Shown: positions 7,917 through 18,228, counted from the first letter of the stretch. The stretch: 64,000 nucleotides of DNA from Eubacterium oxidoreducens (GCF_900104415.1 NZ_FMXR01000014.1:40532-104531), one strand, 5' to 3'. The notes: generated from the letters alone by a model not told the origin. Program-made: numbers and translations.

Positions 7917-10900
7917 TTATTTGAAATATTCTACTCCTGACTCAAACAATTCCATATTCTGTTTTCCATAAATATTAATGGCAACATTTTTTCCTCGTCG
8001 TTCTGAGTGCGCCATCTTTCCAAGCACTCTACCATCCGGAGAAGTAATTCCTTCAACAGCCAGATAAGAACCATTCACATTCCATTCCTCGTCTGTCGTC
8101 GGTTTTCCGAATGCATCCACATATCTTGTAGCAATCTGACCTTCATCAAAAAGCTTTTGCAATACTTCTTGCGGTGCAACAAATCGACCTTCTCCATGAG
8201 AGGCAGGATTCACAAATGTATGACCTAGCGGTGCTTTCATAAGCCATGGCGACTTATTCGAAACAACCTGCGTATATACCATCTTAGAAATATGACGACC
8301 TACCGTATTATAAGTCAAAGTCGGAGAGTTCTCATCCTGCGCACGAATTTCACCATAAGGAACCAGCCCCAGCTTAATCAGAGCCTGGAATCCATTACAG
8401 ATTCCAAGTGCCAATCCATCTCTTTCATTCAAAAGCTTCATTACAGCTTCTTTCATCTTCTCATTACGAAATGCTGTAGCAAAGAACTTCGCAGAACCTT
8501 CCGGTTCATCACCGGCAGAAAATCCACCAGGGAACATCAAAATCTGTGACTGGCGAATTGCCTTTGTAAATTCCTCAACAGAATCTCTGATGTCCTGCGC
8601 ATTTAAATTCTTAAACACCTTAACGATAACATCTGCACCGGCCTCTTTGAATGCTCTTGCAGAATCATACTCGCAATTTGTTCCAGGAAATACCGGTATA
8701 AATACCGTTGGCTTCGCCACTTTATGTTTACATACATAAATCTTCTCTGCTTCAAAATGTGGATCTCCAAGCTGCTTGCGCACTTGTGACTCTCTTGTCG
8801 GATAAACTCCTTCAAGTCTCGAAGTCCAAACTTCTATCGCATCTTCAAGCTCAATCACTTCTGCTTTATATTTAATATTCTTTTCAAAATTCGTATGAGC
8901 AATTACACTAACATATTTTTCTAAATTAGCACGGCGAATCACATCCTTAAGACCGGCCACCTTTGCTGCCGGAACTTCTGCTACAAGATTACCAAATCCA
9001 GGCATAAAGGTTTTCTTGGCATCCAAATCAGACTCAAATGTAAGTCCAATCTTATTACCAAAGGACATCTTCGCAAGAGCTGCTGCAATACCATAAGCAT
9101 CAACCGCATAAGCAGAAGTAATGGCACCTTCTCGAACAAGCTGTGTAAAAGTTTCATATAAATCCTTAACCTGCTCAAAATCAGGAAGATCATATTCATC
9201 TTTCTTAATTTCAAATAAGACAATGGCCGAATCCATTCTCTTAAGTTCCGGTGTAATAATGTCACTGCCATTTGCAACATCCACACTGAAAGAAACAAGT
9301 GTAGGCGGAACGTCAATCTCATTAAAGCTTCCGGACATGGAATCCTTACCGCCGATAGAAGCAAGGCCAAGACCAATCTGTGCCTTATATGCACCCAGGA
9401 GTGCACTAAATGGCTGACTCCAACGCTTAGGATCTTCTGTCATGCGTTTGAAATATTCCTGGAAGGTAAAATGAATTTTCTTATAATCGCCACCGGTTGC
9501 CACAATTCTTGCTACAGATTCTAATACCGCATATACTGAGCCGTGATATGGACTCCACGAAGACAGTTTAGGTTCAAATCCATAAGCCATCATCGAAACA
9601 GCATCTGTGGTACCGTTTTGAACAGGAATTTTTGCCACCATACTCTGTGTTTCTGTCATCTGATATTTACCACCATATGGCATAAGCACACTGCCGGCTC
9701 CAATTGATGCATCAAACTGTTCTACAAGTCCCTTTTGCGAGCAGACATTTAAGTCCACCAAAGTATTCATCCAGGCACTGTAGAATTCATCATCCTCTAA
9801 AGACTCTTCAACTTCTTTAATGGCAATCTTATTTAAGAAATTCTCTTCTTGTTTTGGAATTTCAACTTCCACACTGGTCTCTTGATGAGCTCCATTTGTA
9901 TCTAGAAAACTTCTTTTCAAATTCACGATTTCCTTGCCACGCCAGGTCAAGATCAGTCTAGGTTCTTTTGTTACCACTGCAACCTCAGTCGCCTCAAGAT
10001 TCTCTTCCTTGGCATATGCCAAAAATTGCTCTACGTCTTTTGGATCAATCACAACCGCCATACGCTCTTGAGACTCAGAAATCGCAAGTTCGGTTCCATC
10101 AAGACCGGCATACTTCTTTGGAACCTTATCCAGATTAACCTTCAGTCCATCTGCAAGTTCCCCAATCGCTACCGAAACACCACCTGCGCCAAAGTCATTA
10201 CATTTCTTTATCAAAAAGCTGACTTCTTCACGTCTAAACAATCTTTGAATCTTACGTTCTGTCGGCGCATTACCCTTTTGAACTTCTGCACCGCATGTAT
10301 CAAGCGATTCTGACGTATGCGCTTTAGAAGATCCGGTTGCGCCACCGCAACCATCGCGTCCTGTTCTTCCACCAAGAAGAATGATGATATCACCCGGATC
10401 CGAATTCAGTCGCTGCACTGCACGTCTTGGAGCAGCGCCCATTACAGCACCGATTTCCATTCTCTTTGCAACATAATCCGGATGGTATACTTCCTTAACA
10501 TAACCGGTTGCCAGTCCAATCTGGTTACCATATGAACTGTATCCTCTGGCTGCTTCTGTCACGATTTTTCTTTGTGGCAACTTACCGCTCATAGTATCCT
10601 CAACCGGAAGTGTCGGATCTGCTGCGCCCGTAACGCGCATCGCCTGATAGACATAAGTACGTCCGGAAAGCGGATCTCTGATTGCCCCGCCAAGACAAGT
10701 TGCAGCTCCACCAAACGGCTCGATTTCTGTTGGATGATTATGTGTTTCATTCTTAAAGTTTACAAGCCACTCTTCTTCCTTACCATCTACTTCAATCGGA
10801 ACTACAATACTGCAGGCATTAATTTCATCCGATTCTTCCTGATCGGTCATTTTGCCTTCCGCTTTTAATTTCTTCATCGCCAAAAGTGCGATGTCCATAA

Positions 10901-11720
10901 GGCAGACAAATTTATCATCTCTGCCTTTATATAATTCTTTATGGGTATTCAGATAATCCTGATAGGTTTCTTCAATTGGTTTCTTGTAATAGCCATTTCC
11001 AAACTTCACGCTCGAAAGTTCTGTTGAAAATGTTGTATGACGACAATGATCTGACCAATAGGTATCTAGCACACGAATCTCTGTCATAGACGGATTTCGC
11101 TTTTCATCATTGGCAAAATAATTATGAATATGCTTAAAATCTTCGAAGGTCATTGCCAGTCCAAGACTCTCATAAAGCTTCTTAAGCTCCGCATCTGACA
11201 TTTTTATAAATCCATCAAAAACCAGCACATCCGCAGGTTCTTCATAATCTACTACCAAAGTATCCGGCTTTTCCTCGAGTGCACATCTTGAGTCAACCGG
11301 ATTAATGCAATGATCCTTAATTGCCTCTAATTGTTCCTCCGTCAAATCCCCTTTTATCACGTAGGTAGTTGCTGTATGAATAACCGGTTCTTCGTCTTCT
11401 GCCAACAGTTTTACACATTGCTGTGCAGAATCCGCTCTTTGATCAAACTGTCCCGGCAAATACTCCACACTAAAGACCTTGCCGCCTGCAGCATCAAAGG
11501 TCTCCTCATATACATGATCCAGCGGTGGCTCAGAAAATACCGTTACCAATGCCTTTTGATATGTTTCATCCGATACATTTTCAATATCATAACGAATCAG
11601 TTCGCGAACCTTTGTAACTTCTTCAATTCCAAGATAATTACGAATCTCAGCCTTCAACTCTCTTGCCTTTACTGCAAAGGCTGTTTTCTTTTCCACATAG
11701 ATACGTCTGACGTTACCCAT
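7917..11720 (-). CDS. purL: Phosphoribosylformylglycinamidine synthase, single-chain
   Basis: At 1267 residues this is the large, one-chain FGAM synthase, which converts FGAR and glutamine to FGAM in purine synthesis. An N-terminal PurS-like region precedes the ATP-binding halves (ETHNHPTEIEPFGGAATCLGG; a second half with GGKDSMSGSFNE). The C-terminal glutaminase domain carries PVFPGTNCEYDSA, MFPGGFSAGDE and the nucleophile cysteine in LALGICNGFQALIKLGL. The start at 11720 (MGNVRRIYVEKK) follows AAGGAGG; a start 33 bases earlier is in frame but lacks a site. It stands just downstream of the helicase gene. No purine riboswitch is visible in the short gap before it. Confidence 0.97.
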   Translation of the reverse strand: MGNVRRIYVEKKTAFAVKARELKAEIRNYLGIEEVTKVRELIRYDIENVSDETYQKALVTVFSEPPLDHVYEETFDAAGGKVFSVEYLPGQFDQRADSAQQCVKLLAEDEEPVIHTATTYVIKGDLTEEQLEAIKDHCINPVDSRCALEEKPDTLVVDYEEPADVLVFDGFIKMSDAELKKLYESLGLAMTFEDFKHIHNYFANDEKRNPSMTEIRVLDTYWSDHCRHTTFSTELSSVKFGNGYYKKPIEETYQDYLNTHKELYKGRDDKFVCLMDIALLAMKKLKAEGKMTDQEESDEINACSIVVPIEVDGKEEEWLVNFKNETHNHPTEIEPFGGAATCLGGAIRDPLSGRTYVYQAMRVTGAADPTLPVEDTMSGKLPQRKIVTEAARGYSSYGNQIGLATGYVKEVYHPDYVAKRMEIGAVMGAAPRRAVQRLNSDPGDIIILLGGRTGRDGCGGATGSSKAHTSESLDTCGAEVQKGNAPTERKIQRLFRREEVSFLIKKCNDFGAGGVSVAIGELADGLKVNLDKVPKKYAGLDGTELAISESQERMAVVIDPKDVEQFLAYAKEENLEATEVAVVTKEPRLILTWRGKEIVNLKRSFLDTNGAHQETSVEVEIPKQEENFLNKIAIKEVEESLEDDEFYSAWMNTLVDLNVCSQKGLVEQFDASIGAGSVLMPYGGKYQMTETQSMVAKIPVQNGTTDAVSMMAYGFEPKLSSWSPYHGSVYAVLESVARIVATGGDYKKIHFTFQEYFKRMTEDPKRWSQPFSALLGAYKAQIGLGLASIGGKDSMSGSFNEIDVPPTLVSFSVDVANGSDIITPELKRMDSAIVLFEIKKDEYDLPDFEQVKDLYETFTQLVREGAITSAYAVDAYGIAAALAKMSFGNKIGLTFESDLDAKKTFMPGFGNLVAEVPAAKVAGLKDVIRRANLEKYVSVIAHTNFEKNIKYKAEVIELEDAIEVWTSRLEGVYPTRESQVRKQLGDPHFEAEKIYVCKHKVAKPTVFIPVFPGTNCEYDSARAFKEAGADVIVKVFKNLNAQDIRDSVEEFTKAIRQSQILMFPGGFSAGDEPEGSAKFFATAFRNEKMKEAVMKLLNERDGLALGICNGFQALIKLGLVPYGEIRAQDENSPTLTYNTVGRHISKMVYTQVVSNKSPWLMKAPLGHTFVNPASHGEGRFVAPQEVLQKLFDEGQIATRYVDAFGKPTTDEEWNVNGSYLAVEGITSPDGRVLGKMAHSERRGKNVAINIYGKQNMELFESGVEYFK

Positions 11721-11756
11721 TCGTTTATCCTCCTTAATCGTCTTAAGACACATTAC

Positions 11757-14138
11757 TTATATCATACCTTCTTCGTCTTCAATTCGCAATAACGAAGTCT
11801 TCCAAAAATTCTCTAATTTTCCTTTAAAATTTGTTAGATTGCATACCTGCCTGTGCGACCACTCCATCGGGAATAACCCTTGCATATCATTTCTCATAAA
11901 CCGTTCATCCAAAAGCAAAATAACCCCATAATCTTCCTTTGTGCGAATCACCCTGCCGGCCGCCTGCAGCACCTTTGTCATCCCCTCATAGGTATATGCA
12001 TAATCAAATCCGTTTTTTCCTTGTTCGCTGTAATAATTTTTCAAAATATCTCGTTCATTGCATACCATAGGCAACGCCGTTCCGATAATTGCGGCTCCAA
12101 TCAGACGGCTTCCTTTTAGATCAATTCCTTCCGAAAATATTCCGCCCAAAACACAAAATGCAAGCAAAGATTGATTTCTTTTCTTCTCAAACGCTTCCAA
12201 AAACTCTTCCCTGTCCGCTTCTAACATGCGCCGCTCCTGCACAACCACTTCTACCTGCTTTGCTTCTTCAAGGTTCATAAACACTTCGTAAACCTGACGC
12301 ATCATCTTATAAGATGGGAAAAATGCAATATAATTTCCTTGTTTAGAAAGCGCCATTCCTTTTAGATATTCTGCGAAGTGTTCGAACTCTTCCCTCGTCC
12401 GGCGTGAATACAAACTACTCACATCTGCTCCGACCAAAACGCAGCTTTGTTCTTTTGAAAATGTGCTCCTTGCATAGATTGCATAGGGATTTTCATATGT
12501 GCTAAGCAGATGCTTGTAATATTGAATTGGCAGAAAAGTTGCCGAGAAAAATATCACGCCTCTTCCTCGATCTAAGTAGGATTTTAGATTGCTTGCTGTA
12601 TCTACACAAAAAAGATGCAATGCAAATTCATCCTCCGGTGTGATTTCCGAATAAATCACGTAGTTTTCATCCAAAAGGTCATAAATCATCATAAACCCAC
12701 GAAGTGTCATATAAAATTCTACCACTTCTTCTTTTCCTGCAAATTCATCACTTTCTCTTAAAAATTCATCCATCGTACTTGCAAGACGAAGCAACTTGAA
12801 TATAAGCTCGTTAATCTGCTCATGTACCATATAACCATCACACTGTCGTTTCCATTCTAAAAGCACCTTATTACAAGCTTCTAACTGCTTTGTGATTTTC
12901 TTGTTATGAGAATTCAAGATCTTCTTGACACGCAAAAAATCTTCTTTTATCAACGTCGCGCTGTACATTTCCCTGGCGCGATTCACCAAATTGTGTGCTT
13001 CGTCGACCAAAAACAGATGATCGCCCTTACTACCTTCTGAAAAAAATCGTTTCAAATGTGCATTAGGATCAAATGCATAATTATAATCGCATACGATATC
13101 ATCCGCCCACTGCGCAAGATCTAATTGAAATTCATAAGGACATACTTTATATTCTTCTGCTGCCTTTTGTATCTGCTTACGAAGAAAGACGTCCTTCGTT
13201 GTCCACACATGAAAAAGGGCATCATTCACCCGATCAAAGTGACCTTTTGCGTACATACACGCCTGAGGATTGCAGAGCATATCGTCCATCGGACAGATTT
13301 TCTCCTTGGCCGTTATCTCAAGCAGCTTTCCTGCGTATCCATGGTCTTTTAATACGTAAAATGCTTCTTTTGCCACACTTTTTGTAATCGTTTTGGCTGT
13401 CAAATAAAAGATCTTATCCCCATAGCCTTCTCCCACAGCCTTTACCGCCGGAAAAACACATGCCATTGTCTTTCCTGCTCCGGTAGGCGCCTCAACAAAT
13501 AGCTGCGCGCCCTCTTCAAGCGTTCTGTAAACCGCCGCCGCAAGCTGCTTTTGTCCCTCTCGATAAGGGAACGGAAATTGCAGTTTCTCGATTGATGCTC
13601 TTCTTTGTTCTTTTTGGTGCATCTGTTCTACTGCCCAGCGGTCATATTCCAGAACCAGATTCATAAACCACGATTCTAATTCCTCTGCCGAATAAGTATA
13701 TGTAAAATACTTAATTTCTTCTTCGTCTCTTCCTAAACTTGCATATGTCATCTGCACCTTGATGCATTCCTGGTCAAATAATCTCACATACATATACGCG
13801 TAACATTTTGCCTGAGCTAGGTGGATTGCCACCGGTTCTTCCATTTTCATAACATCGCAAAACATTCCCTTAATTTCATCGATTATCACCGGGTCTTCTT
13901 TTATTATTCCGTCGGCTCTTCCTTCTAAGGAAAGAATATATTCCTCTCTACACACTTCTATCTTAAGTGGCACCTCTGCTTCATAGGTCGAACCCATACT
14001 TTTTTGGATTCTTCTGTGCAACTTAGCCCCTTCAAGCATTGCCTGTGTCTGCCCTGATTTTGATATTCTTTGGTCAATATCTCCGCTTCTCATCAAAAAC
14101 TCAAGGAAATTTCGAACCGATATTCTAATCTTCTCCAT
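11757..14138 (-). CDS. Rad3/XPD-type DNA helicase with N-terminal PD-(D/E)XK nuclease
   Basis: A 793-residue protein. Residues 1-150 look like a PD-(D/E)XK nuclease of the Cas4/AddB sort (LSLEGRADGIIK, VIIDEIKG, with a QAKCYAYMY motif). The helicase follows: Walker A in VEAPTGAGKTMACVFPA, a cysteine set that would hold a 4Fe-4S cluster (KICPMDDMLCNPQACMYAKG, then KVCPYE), the DEAH box in FLVDEAHNLVNRA, and C-terminal motifs GGIFSEGIDLKG and QAAGRVIRTKEDYG. It is a superfamily 2 helicase related to DinG, probably unwinding DNA 5' to 3' in repair. The start at 14138 has GAGGCGG just upstream. Confidence 0.88.
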   Translation of the reverse strand: MEKIRISVRNFLEFLMRSGDIDQRISKSGQTQAMLEGAKLHRRIQKSMGSTYEAEVPLKIEVCREEYILSLEGRADGIIKEDPVIIDEIKGMFCDVMKMEEPVAIHLAQAKCYAYMYVRLFDQECIKVQMTYASLGRDEEEIKYFTYTYSAEELESWFMNLVLEYDRWAVEQMHQKEQRRASIEKLQFPFPYREGQKQLAAAVYRTLEEGAQLFVEAPTGAGKTMACVFPAVKAVGEGYGDKIFYLTAKTITKSVAKEAFYVLKDHGYAGKLLEITAKEKICPMDDMLCNPQACMYAKGHFDRVNDALFHVWTTKDVFLRKQIQKAAEEYKVCPYEFQLDLAQWADDIVCDYNYAFDPNAHLKRFFSEGSKGDHLFLVDEAHNLVNRAREMYSATLIKEDFLRVKKILNSHNKKITKQLEACNKVLLEWKRQCDGYMVHEQINELIFKLLRLASTMDEFLRESDEFAGKEEVVEFYMTLRGFMMIYDLLDENYVIYSEITPEDEFALHLFCVDTASNLKSYLDRGRGVIFFSATFLPIQYYKHLLSTYENPYAIYARSTFSKEQSCVLVGADVSSLYSRRTREEFEHFAEYLKGMALSKQGNYIAFFPSYKMMRQVYEVFMNLEEAKQVEVVVQERRMLEADREEFLEAFEKKRNQSLLAFCVLGGIFSEGIDLKGSRLIGAAIIGTALPMVCNERDILKNYYSEQGKNGFDYAYTYEGMTKVLQAAGRVIRTKEDYGVILLLDERFMRNDMQGLFPMEWSHRQVCNLTNFKGKLENFWKTSLLRIEDEEGMI

Positions 14139-14183
14139 AACCGCCTCACAAAGAACGAAAACTTCTTTCTAACTTTCTATTAT

Positions 14184-14214
14184 AAAAAAAGGAGAATCAT
14201 CCATGATTCTCCTT
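14184..14214 (-). terminator. Intrinsic terminator after the HPr-like gene
   Basis: An 11-bp perfect stem (AAGGAGAATCA with TGATTCTCCTT) around a 4-base loop runs into seven T residues on the minus strand, 14 bases after the stop of the HPr-like gene. Confidence 0.92.
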
Positions 14215-14227
14215 AACATGCTTTCTA

Positions 14228-14458
14228 TTATGACATAACAGCAAACTTCTTCAGAACTTTCTCAAATTCCTCATTCTGACCTCTGCATGTCACATCAAGT
14301 ACTCTTGAATAGCCTAATCCCATCATCCCTAAAATCGACTTCGCGTCAATGATAATATGACCAAATCCTGCGTCAATATCAAAATCACACTTGCCGGCTG
14401 CACCAACAAACTCTTCAACATCACCTGGTGCACCAAGTCGGATCTTCCATCTGTTCAC
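14228..14458 (-). CDS. HPr-fold protein, Crh-like
   Basis: A 76-residue HPr-fold protein. The helix DVEEFVGAAGKCDFDID and the segment IIIDAKSILGMMGLG match HPr, including the serine in KSILG that HPr kinase phosphorylates. The active-site histidine of HPr is absent: the equivalent region reads LGAPGDV. This is the pattern of Bacillus Crh, which cannot carry PTS phosphate but can act in catabolite control through the serine. The GTG at 14458 is chosen because AAAGGAG lies 8 bases before it; the upstream ATG overlaps that site. It is monocistronic with its own terminator. Confidence 0.75.
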   Translation of the reverse strand: MNRWKIRLGAPGDVEEFVGAAGKCDFDIDAGFGHIIIDAKSILGMMGLGYSRVLDVTCRGQNEEFEKVLKKFAVMS

Positions 14459-14558
14459 AATTATGGCTCCTTTCAAATGAATTAACTACTCACTTGATGG
14501 TCATTATACTACGCATAGATATAGCACACAAGATGTACTTTGCTCCCAATATCTGGTA

Positions 14559-15293
14559 CTATCTACACTGCCTTATATAAAACAATGCAAGCATATTCTC
14601 GAATACATTTAAGGCCATACTTCCTTTTTGGATTTTCGCCGCTTTGACGGCGTCTTTGATATCATCCAAATCAACATCATCAAAATCCACTTCATCAATC
14701 GAAAGTTTATACGCATAATTCACATCATTGCGTTCTTTTTCCTTTCCCGCAATCAAAGAATGATATACCTGAAACACATTTGCCGTAAGATTGGTCATCG
14801 TATTATACAATTCATCCGCATCGATATTTTCAACCATTGTATCTGTCTTCTTTTTAAATAATCCCGATGACGGTACCTCAAGTTTTGAAATCCAAGTGTC
14901 AATCTGCGACACTGTTACATTAATTCGGTCTGCAAGTTCCGGCGTCTTCGTTACCTTTTCCACTTTTTTTAGTTGCAACAGCTCCTTTAGACCACATAAA
15001 TAGAAGTAATCAAGCACCCATTGATTCGAGGCATTCTTCGTCTTACAAGATGCCGAAAAATCACGTAGCCTGGTCAGCACAAATGTTTTCATAAAATCCG
15101 TATCATCAAAACTGCGATCTAGAAGCGTCATCACTTCTTCAGCCGAAACCGGATCATTACTAAGTAATTTTCCCAAAACACTGCTGATTTTATCCTCGAG
15201 AAATTCGCGTATTTCACTTACAAAAAAATCATGCAGCACTTCTGCCGGCATTTCCTCTATCATTCCATCATAAAATTCATTTACAATCACCAT
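14559..15293 (-). CDS. Unknown acidic protein coupled to an HPt gene
   Basis: A 244-residue soluble, largely helical and acidic protein. I do not recognise a family. Visible traits are an acidic stretch near residues 200-215 (SIDEVDFDDVDLDDIKDAV), a possible helix-turn-helix-like segment (LADRINVTVSQIDTWISKL) around 120-140, and no membrane segments. Its ATG begins one base after the TGA of the HPt gene, so it is very likely translationally coupled to it and may be the phosphorelay partner or output protein. The function is not assigned. Confidence 0.55.
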   Translation of the reverse strand: MVIVNEFYDGMIEEMPAEVLHDFFVSEIREFLEDKISSVLGKLLSNDPVSAEEVMTLLDRSFDDTDFMKTFVLTRLRDFSASCKTKNASNQWVLDYFYLCGLKELLQLKKVEKVTKTPELADRINVTVSQIDTWISKLEVPSSGLFKKKTDTMVENIDADELYNTMTNLTANVFQVYHSLIAGKEKERNDVNYAYKLSIDEVDFDDVDLDDIKDAVKAAKIQKGSMALNVFENMLALFYIRQCR

Positions 15294-15294
15294 G

Positions 15295-15639
15295 TCACAA
15301 TACCTCCTGTCTCAATCGCTCGTATTCTTTCTCAACTTCTAGATACAATCGCATCATATCTTCAGCATTCTCTGTTCTAAGCGGTTCTACTTCTTCAATC
15401 AGTCTTTCATAGAGCGGCGTAAGCCCGAGATTTCCGGCAACTCCTTTTAGCGCATGTGAATGTAAAAAAGCAGTATGTGTATCTCCTGCCTCAACTGCTT
15501 CTTTTAACTTGCACATCGTTTGATCCTCCAAAAAATCATCCAGACATTTCTTATACAAATCAACATCCCCAAGAAAACGTTCCAATGTACCTTCTACATC
15601 TGCCCCATAATTTTTCAATTTTAATACGAACCCGTCCAT
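15295..15639 (-). CDS. Histidine phosphotransfer (HPt) domain protein
   Basis: A 114-residue single-domain HPt protein. The phosphorylated histidine lies in FLHSHALKGVAGNLGL, the typical H-x-x-K-G motif on a four-helix bundle. HPt proteins pass phosphate between response-regulator domains in multistep relays. The ATG at 15639 (MDGFVLKLKNYG) is chosen because purine-rich AAGGGG lies 5 bases before it and the domain starts there. No kinase or response regulator lies in the neighbourhood, so its partners must be elsewhere, apart from the coupled unknown protein. Confidence 0.82.
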   Translation of the reverse strand: MDGFVLKLKNYGADVEGTLERFLGDVDLYKKCLDDFLEDQTMCKLKEAVEAGDTHTAFLHSHALKGVAGNLGLTPLYERLIEEVEPLRTENAEDMMRLYLEVEKEYERLRQEVL

Positions 15640-15883
15640 AAAAACCCCTTCATCTCCTCCAAATATTCCTGTCTCATCCCGCACAACTCAGCATAGAATC
15701 CATGTCGTCTCCGCTGGCATGTTTTACATGCATAATACTAATACTATTTTCCCATGTTTTTTTATTAATTATAACACTTCCTGAAAATATCTCAACCAAA
15801 ACAGAACGTCTCTTGCGGCTTAATATTGTTGCAATTTCTTTTCGCGCAAGTATGCATGCTACGCAGCGTGTTTTAAAAGAAAA

Positions 15884-15916
15884 GCCCAATCAGATTGCAT
15901 GATAACCTGATTGGGC
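15884..15916 (-). terminator. Intrinsic terminator of secDF
   Basis: A perfect 10-bp stem (GCCCAATCAG with CTGATTGGGC) followed by TTTTCTTTT on the minus strand, 22 bases after the secDF stop. Confidence 0.9.
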
Positions 15917-15938
15917 ATATAAGACTCACATACCGTTT

Positions 15939-18206
15939 TTATCTTCTTTTCTTTTTCTTACGTTTTTGAGAAACAAGCTCTTTCTTTGGCTCCGTTTCTT
16001 CTTTTTCTGTTTTTTGTTCCTCTTTCGGTTGCTTCACAGCTTTTGGTATTCTTACCAGCTTTTCCTTACCGATATGCAACTTAAACGAGAACCAAAGTCC
16101 CGATGCAATTGCGATTGAAGAATACGTACCACTGATAATACCTACGATTAATGGCAATGCAAAATCCTTAATCGTTGCCACTCCAAGAAGATATAATACA
16201 AATACCATAACAAATGTAGTCAAAGAAGTCATAATCGAACGCGTAATCGTCTGCGTAATACTCTTATTACCAATTTCCATTACGGCATCCGCATCCTTTT
16301 TCTCTCTTGCATTTGTCAGGTTCTCTCTGAATCGGTCAAAGATTACGATGGTATCATTGATGGAATAACCAATCAGCGTCAACATACATGCAATAAATGT
16401 ACTTCCGACTGAAATTCTCGTCAGCGCATAACAGGTAAGTACAATCAAAATATCATGTACCAAAGCAAGTACTGCTGAAGAAGCATATCGAATATCCTTA
16501 AATCTAAACCAGATATAAATCAGCATTAAGATTGCAGCTATAATAACCGCCCATAATGCATCGCTTCTCATTTCCGAACTGATGGTAGAACTGATATTTG
16601 TATATTGAATATCTTCCTCTGCTACTCCAAAGTTCTCCTGAAGCGCTGTGCTCAATTCCTCACGCTCTTCTAAGTCAAGCGTTCTAGTCTTAATCACAAT
16701 CGCATTCGAATCGCTAACATTTTGCGTCTGAATCGCACTGTCATTGGTTACTTCACTGACAACCGGTACAACCTCAGACTCTAACTCTTCTACTGTATAG
16801 TCCTTATCCATCTCAACTGTTGTAGAGGTACCGCCAACAAATTCAAGGGAATAATTAAGTGCACCATTGCCCTGATTGCTTTGGTAACCCATATAACCGA
16901 ATCCGATTACGATAATCACAATCGAAACAAGGAAATAGATTCTTCTTTTTCCAATAAAATTAATGGTCTTTCTTGCTTTCGCTTTCCGATAAGCACGCTC
17001 ATTCTTAACCCCAAGGCCATAGAATGATAACATCAAAATTCTAGAAATAACCAGTGCTGTAAACATAGAAAGAACAATACCAATCGCAAGTGTTGCAGCA
17101 AATCCTCGCACGGAACCAGAACCTCTTGCTCCTAACACAGCTGCAGCAATTAATGTTGTAATATTACCATCTACAATTGCCGAAAGTCCCTTCTTAAATC
17201 CGCTTTTTATTGAAACAAGCACGCTGTGGTCAGCTGCAAGCTCCTCTCTGATACGAGCAAATATAATAACATTTGCATCTACTGCCATACCAATCGACAA
17301 GATGATACCGGCAATACCCGGAAGCGTAAGCGTTACATCAAAGACATTAATAACACTTACCACCAATGCGGTATAAAGTGCAAGTGCAATTGCTGCAACC
17401 ACACCCGGAACAGCATAAAATATAATCAGTAAGATCATTACAATCGCAAGACCAATTGCTGCTGCTTTTAAAGACGTACTAATCGCATCTGAACCAAGCT
17501 GTGCACTTACTACTTCTGACTGTACTTCTTCAAGCTCTACAGACAAAGAACCGATACGAATCATAGATGCAAGTTCTTCCGCTTCTTCATAGCTGTCCAT
17601 ACCTGTAATCTGCGCTGTTCCGCCTGTAATCTGACTTTGTACTGTCGGTGAAGAAATCGTCTCTCCATCATATACGATCGGGAGCTGCTGTCCCACATAT
17701 TCACCGGTAATTTCTGCAAATGTTTCAGCCGCCTCATCTGTCAAGGTCAGCTCTACAACATAACCACTGTCATTGACATCACTTCCGGTAGATGCTGCCT
17801 GTGCATCGGCAATATCATCACCATCTAAGAACGCCTCTCCGTCCGGTGTTTGAAATTCCAATGAACCAGGTGTTCCAAGTTCTTCTAGCACCTCATTTGC
17901 ATCGCTGACACCCGGAATCTCAATGGTAATTCTGTCATCCCCCTGCTGATATACGCTAGCCTCAGTACTGTAACTTTCAGCTCTTCGTTGCAGCTTGTAG
18001 ATCGTATCTGCCATATCTTCCGATGATGGAGCTCCGTCTACTGCTTCATAAGTAATACTAACGCCACCTGCCAGATCCAATCCAAGCTTGATTCCGGCAT
18101 CTTCCTTATCCTTGGTTGCTGACAAAACTCCGAAAGCATAATATCCAAGTGCTGCGATAATCGCTACAATGATGATAATCGCAACTATGCTCTTTGACTT
18201 TTTCAT
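15939..18206 (-). CDS. secDF: Fused protein-export protein SecDF
   Basis: A 755-residue fusion of SecD and SecF, the proton-driven membrane proteins that pull exported proteins through SecYEG. The SecD half has GIKLGLDLAGGVSITYE after the first membrane helix and the six-helix block ending near residue 400. SecF begins about residue 415 with RRIYFLVSIVIIVIGFGYMG and LNYSLEFVGGTSTTVEM. Twelve membrane helices are expected, with a lysine-rich cytoplasmic tail. Fused SecDF is common in Bacillota. The start at 18206 has AGGAAGAAGGA upstream. It lies 22 bases after the SCIFF maturase and may be cotranscribed. Confidence 0.95.
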   Translation of the reverse strand: MKKSKSIVAIIIIVAIIAALGYYAFGVLSATKDKEDAGIKLGLDLAGGVSITYEAVDGAPSSEDMADTIYKLQRRAESYSTEASVYQQGDDRITIEIPGVSDANEVLEELGTPGSLEFQTPDGEAFLDGDDIADAQAASTGSDVNDSGYVVELTLTDEAAETFAEITGEYVGQQLPIVYDGETISSPTVQSQITGGTAQITGMDSYEEAEELASMIRIGSLSVELEEVQSEVVSAQLGSDAISTSLKAAAIGLAIVMILLIIFYAVPGVVAAIALALYTALVVSVINVFDVTLTLPGIAGIILSIGMAVDANVIIFARIREELAADHSVLVSIKSGFKKGLSAIVDGNITTLIAAAVLGARGSGSVRGFAATLAIGIVLSMFTALVISRILMLSFYGLGVKNERAYRKAKARKTINFIGKRRIYFLVSIVIIVIGFGYMGYQSNQGNGALNYSLEFVGGTSTTVEMDKDYTVEELESEVVPVVSEVTNDSAIQTQNVSDSNAIVIKTRTLDLEEREELSTALQENFGVAEEDIQYTNISSTISSEMRSDALWAVIIAAILMLIYIWFRFKDIRYASSAVLALVHDILIVLTCYALTRISVGSTFIACMLTLIGYSINDTIVIFDRFRENLTNAREKKDADAVMEIGNKSITQTITRSIMTSLTTFVMVFVLYLLGVATIKDFALPLIVGIISGTYSSIAIASGLWFSFKLHIGKEKLVRIPKAVKQPKEEQKTEKEETEPKKELVSQKRKKKKRR

Positions 18207-18228
18207 TGTTTTCCTTCTTCCTTCCTAG

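Noticed and set aside
15702..15902. A 66-codon plus-strand ORF between secDF and the HPt gene
   Set aside because: It lacks a ribosome site and overlaps the secDF terminator; its hydrophobic composition comes from T-rich intergenic sequence.
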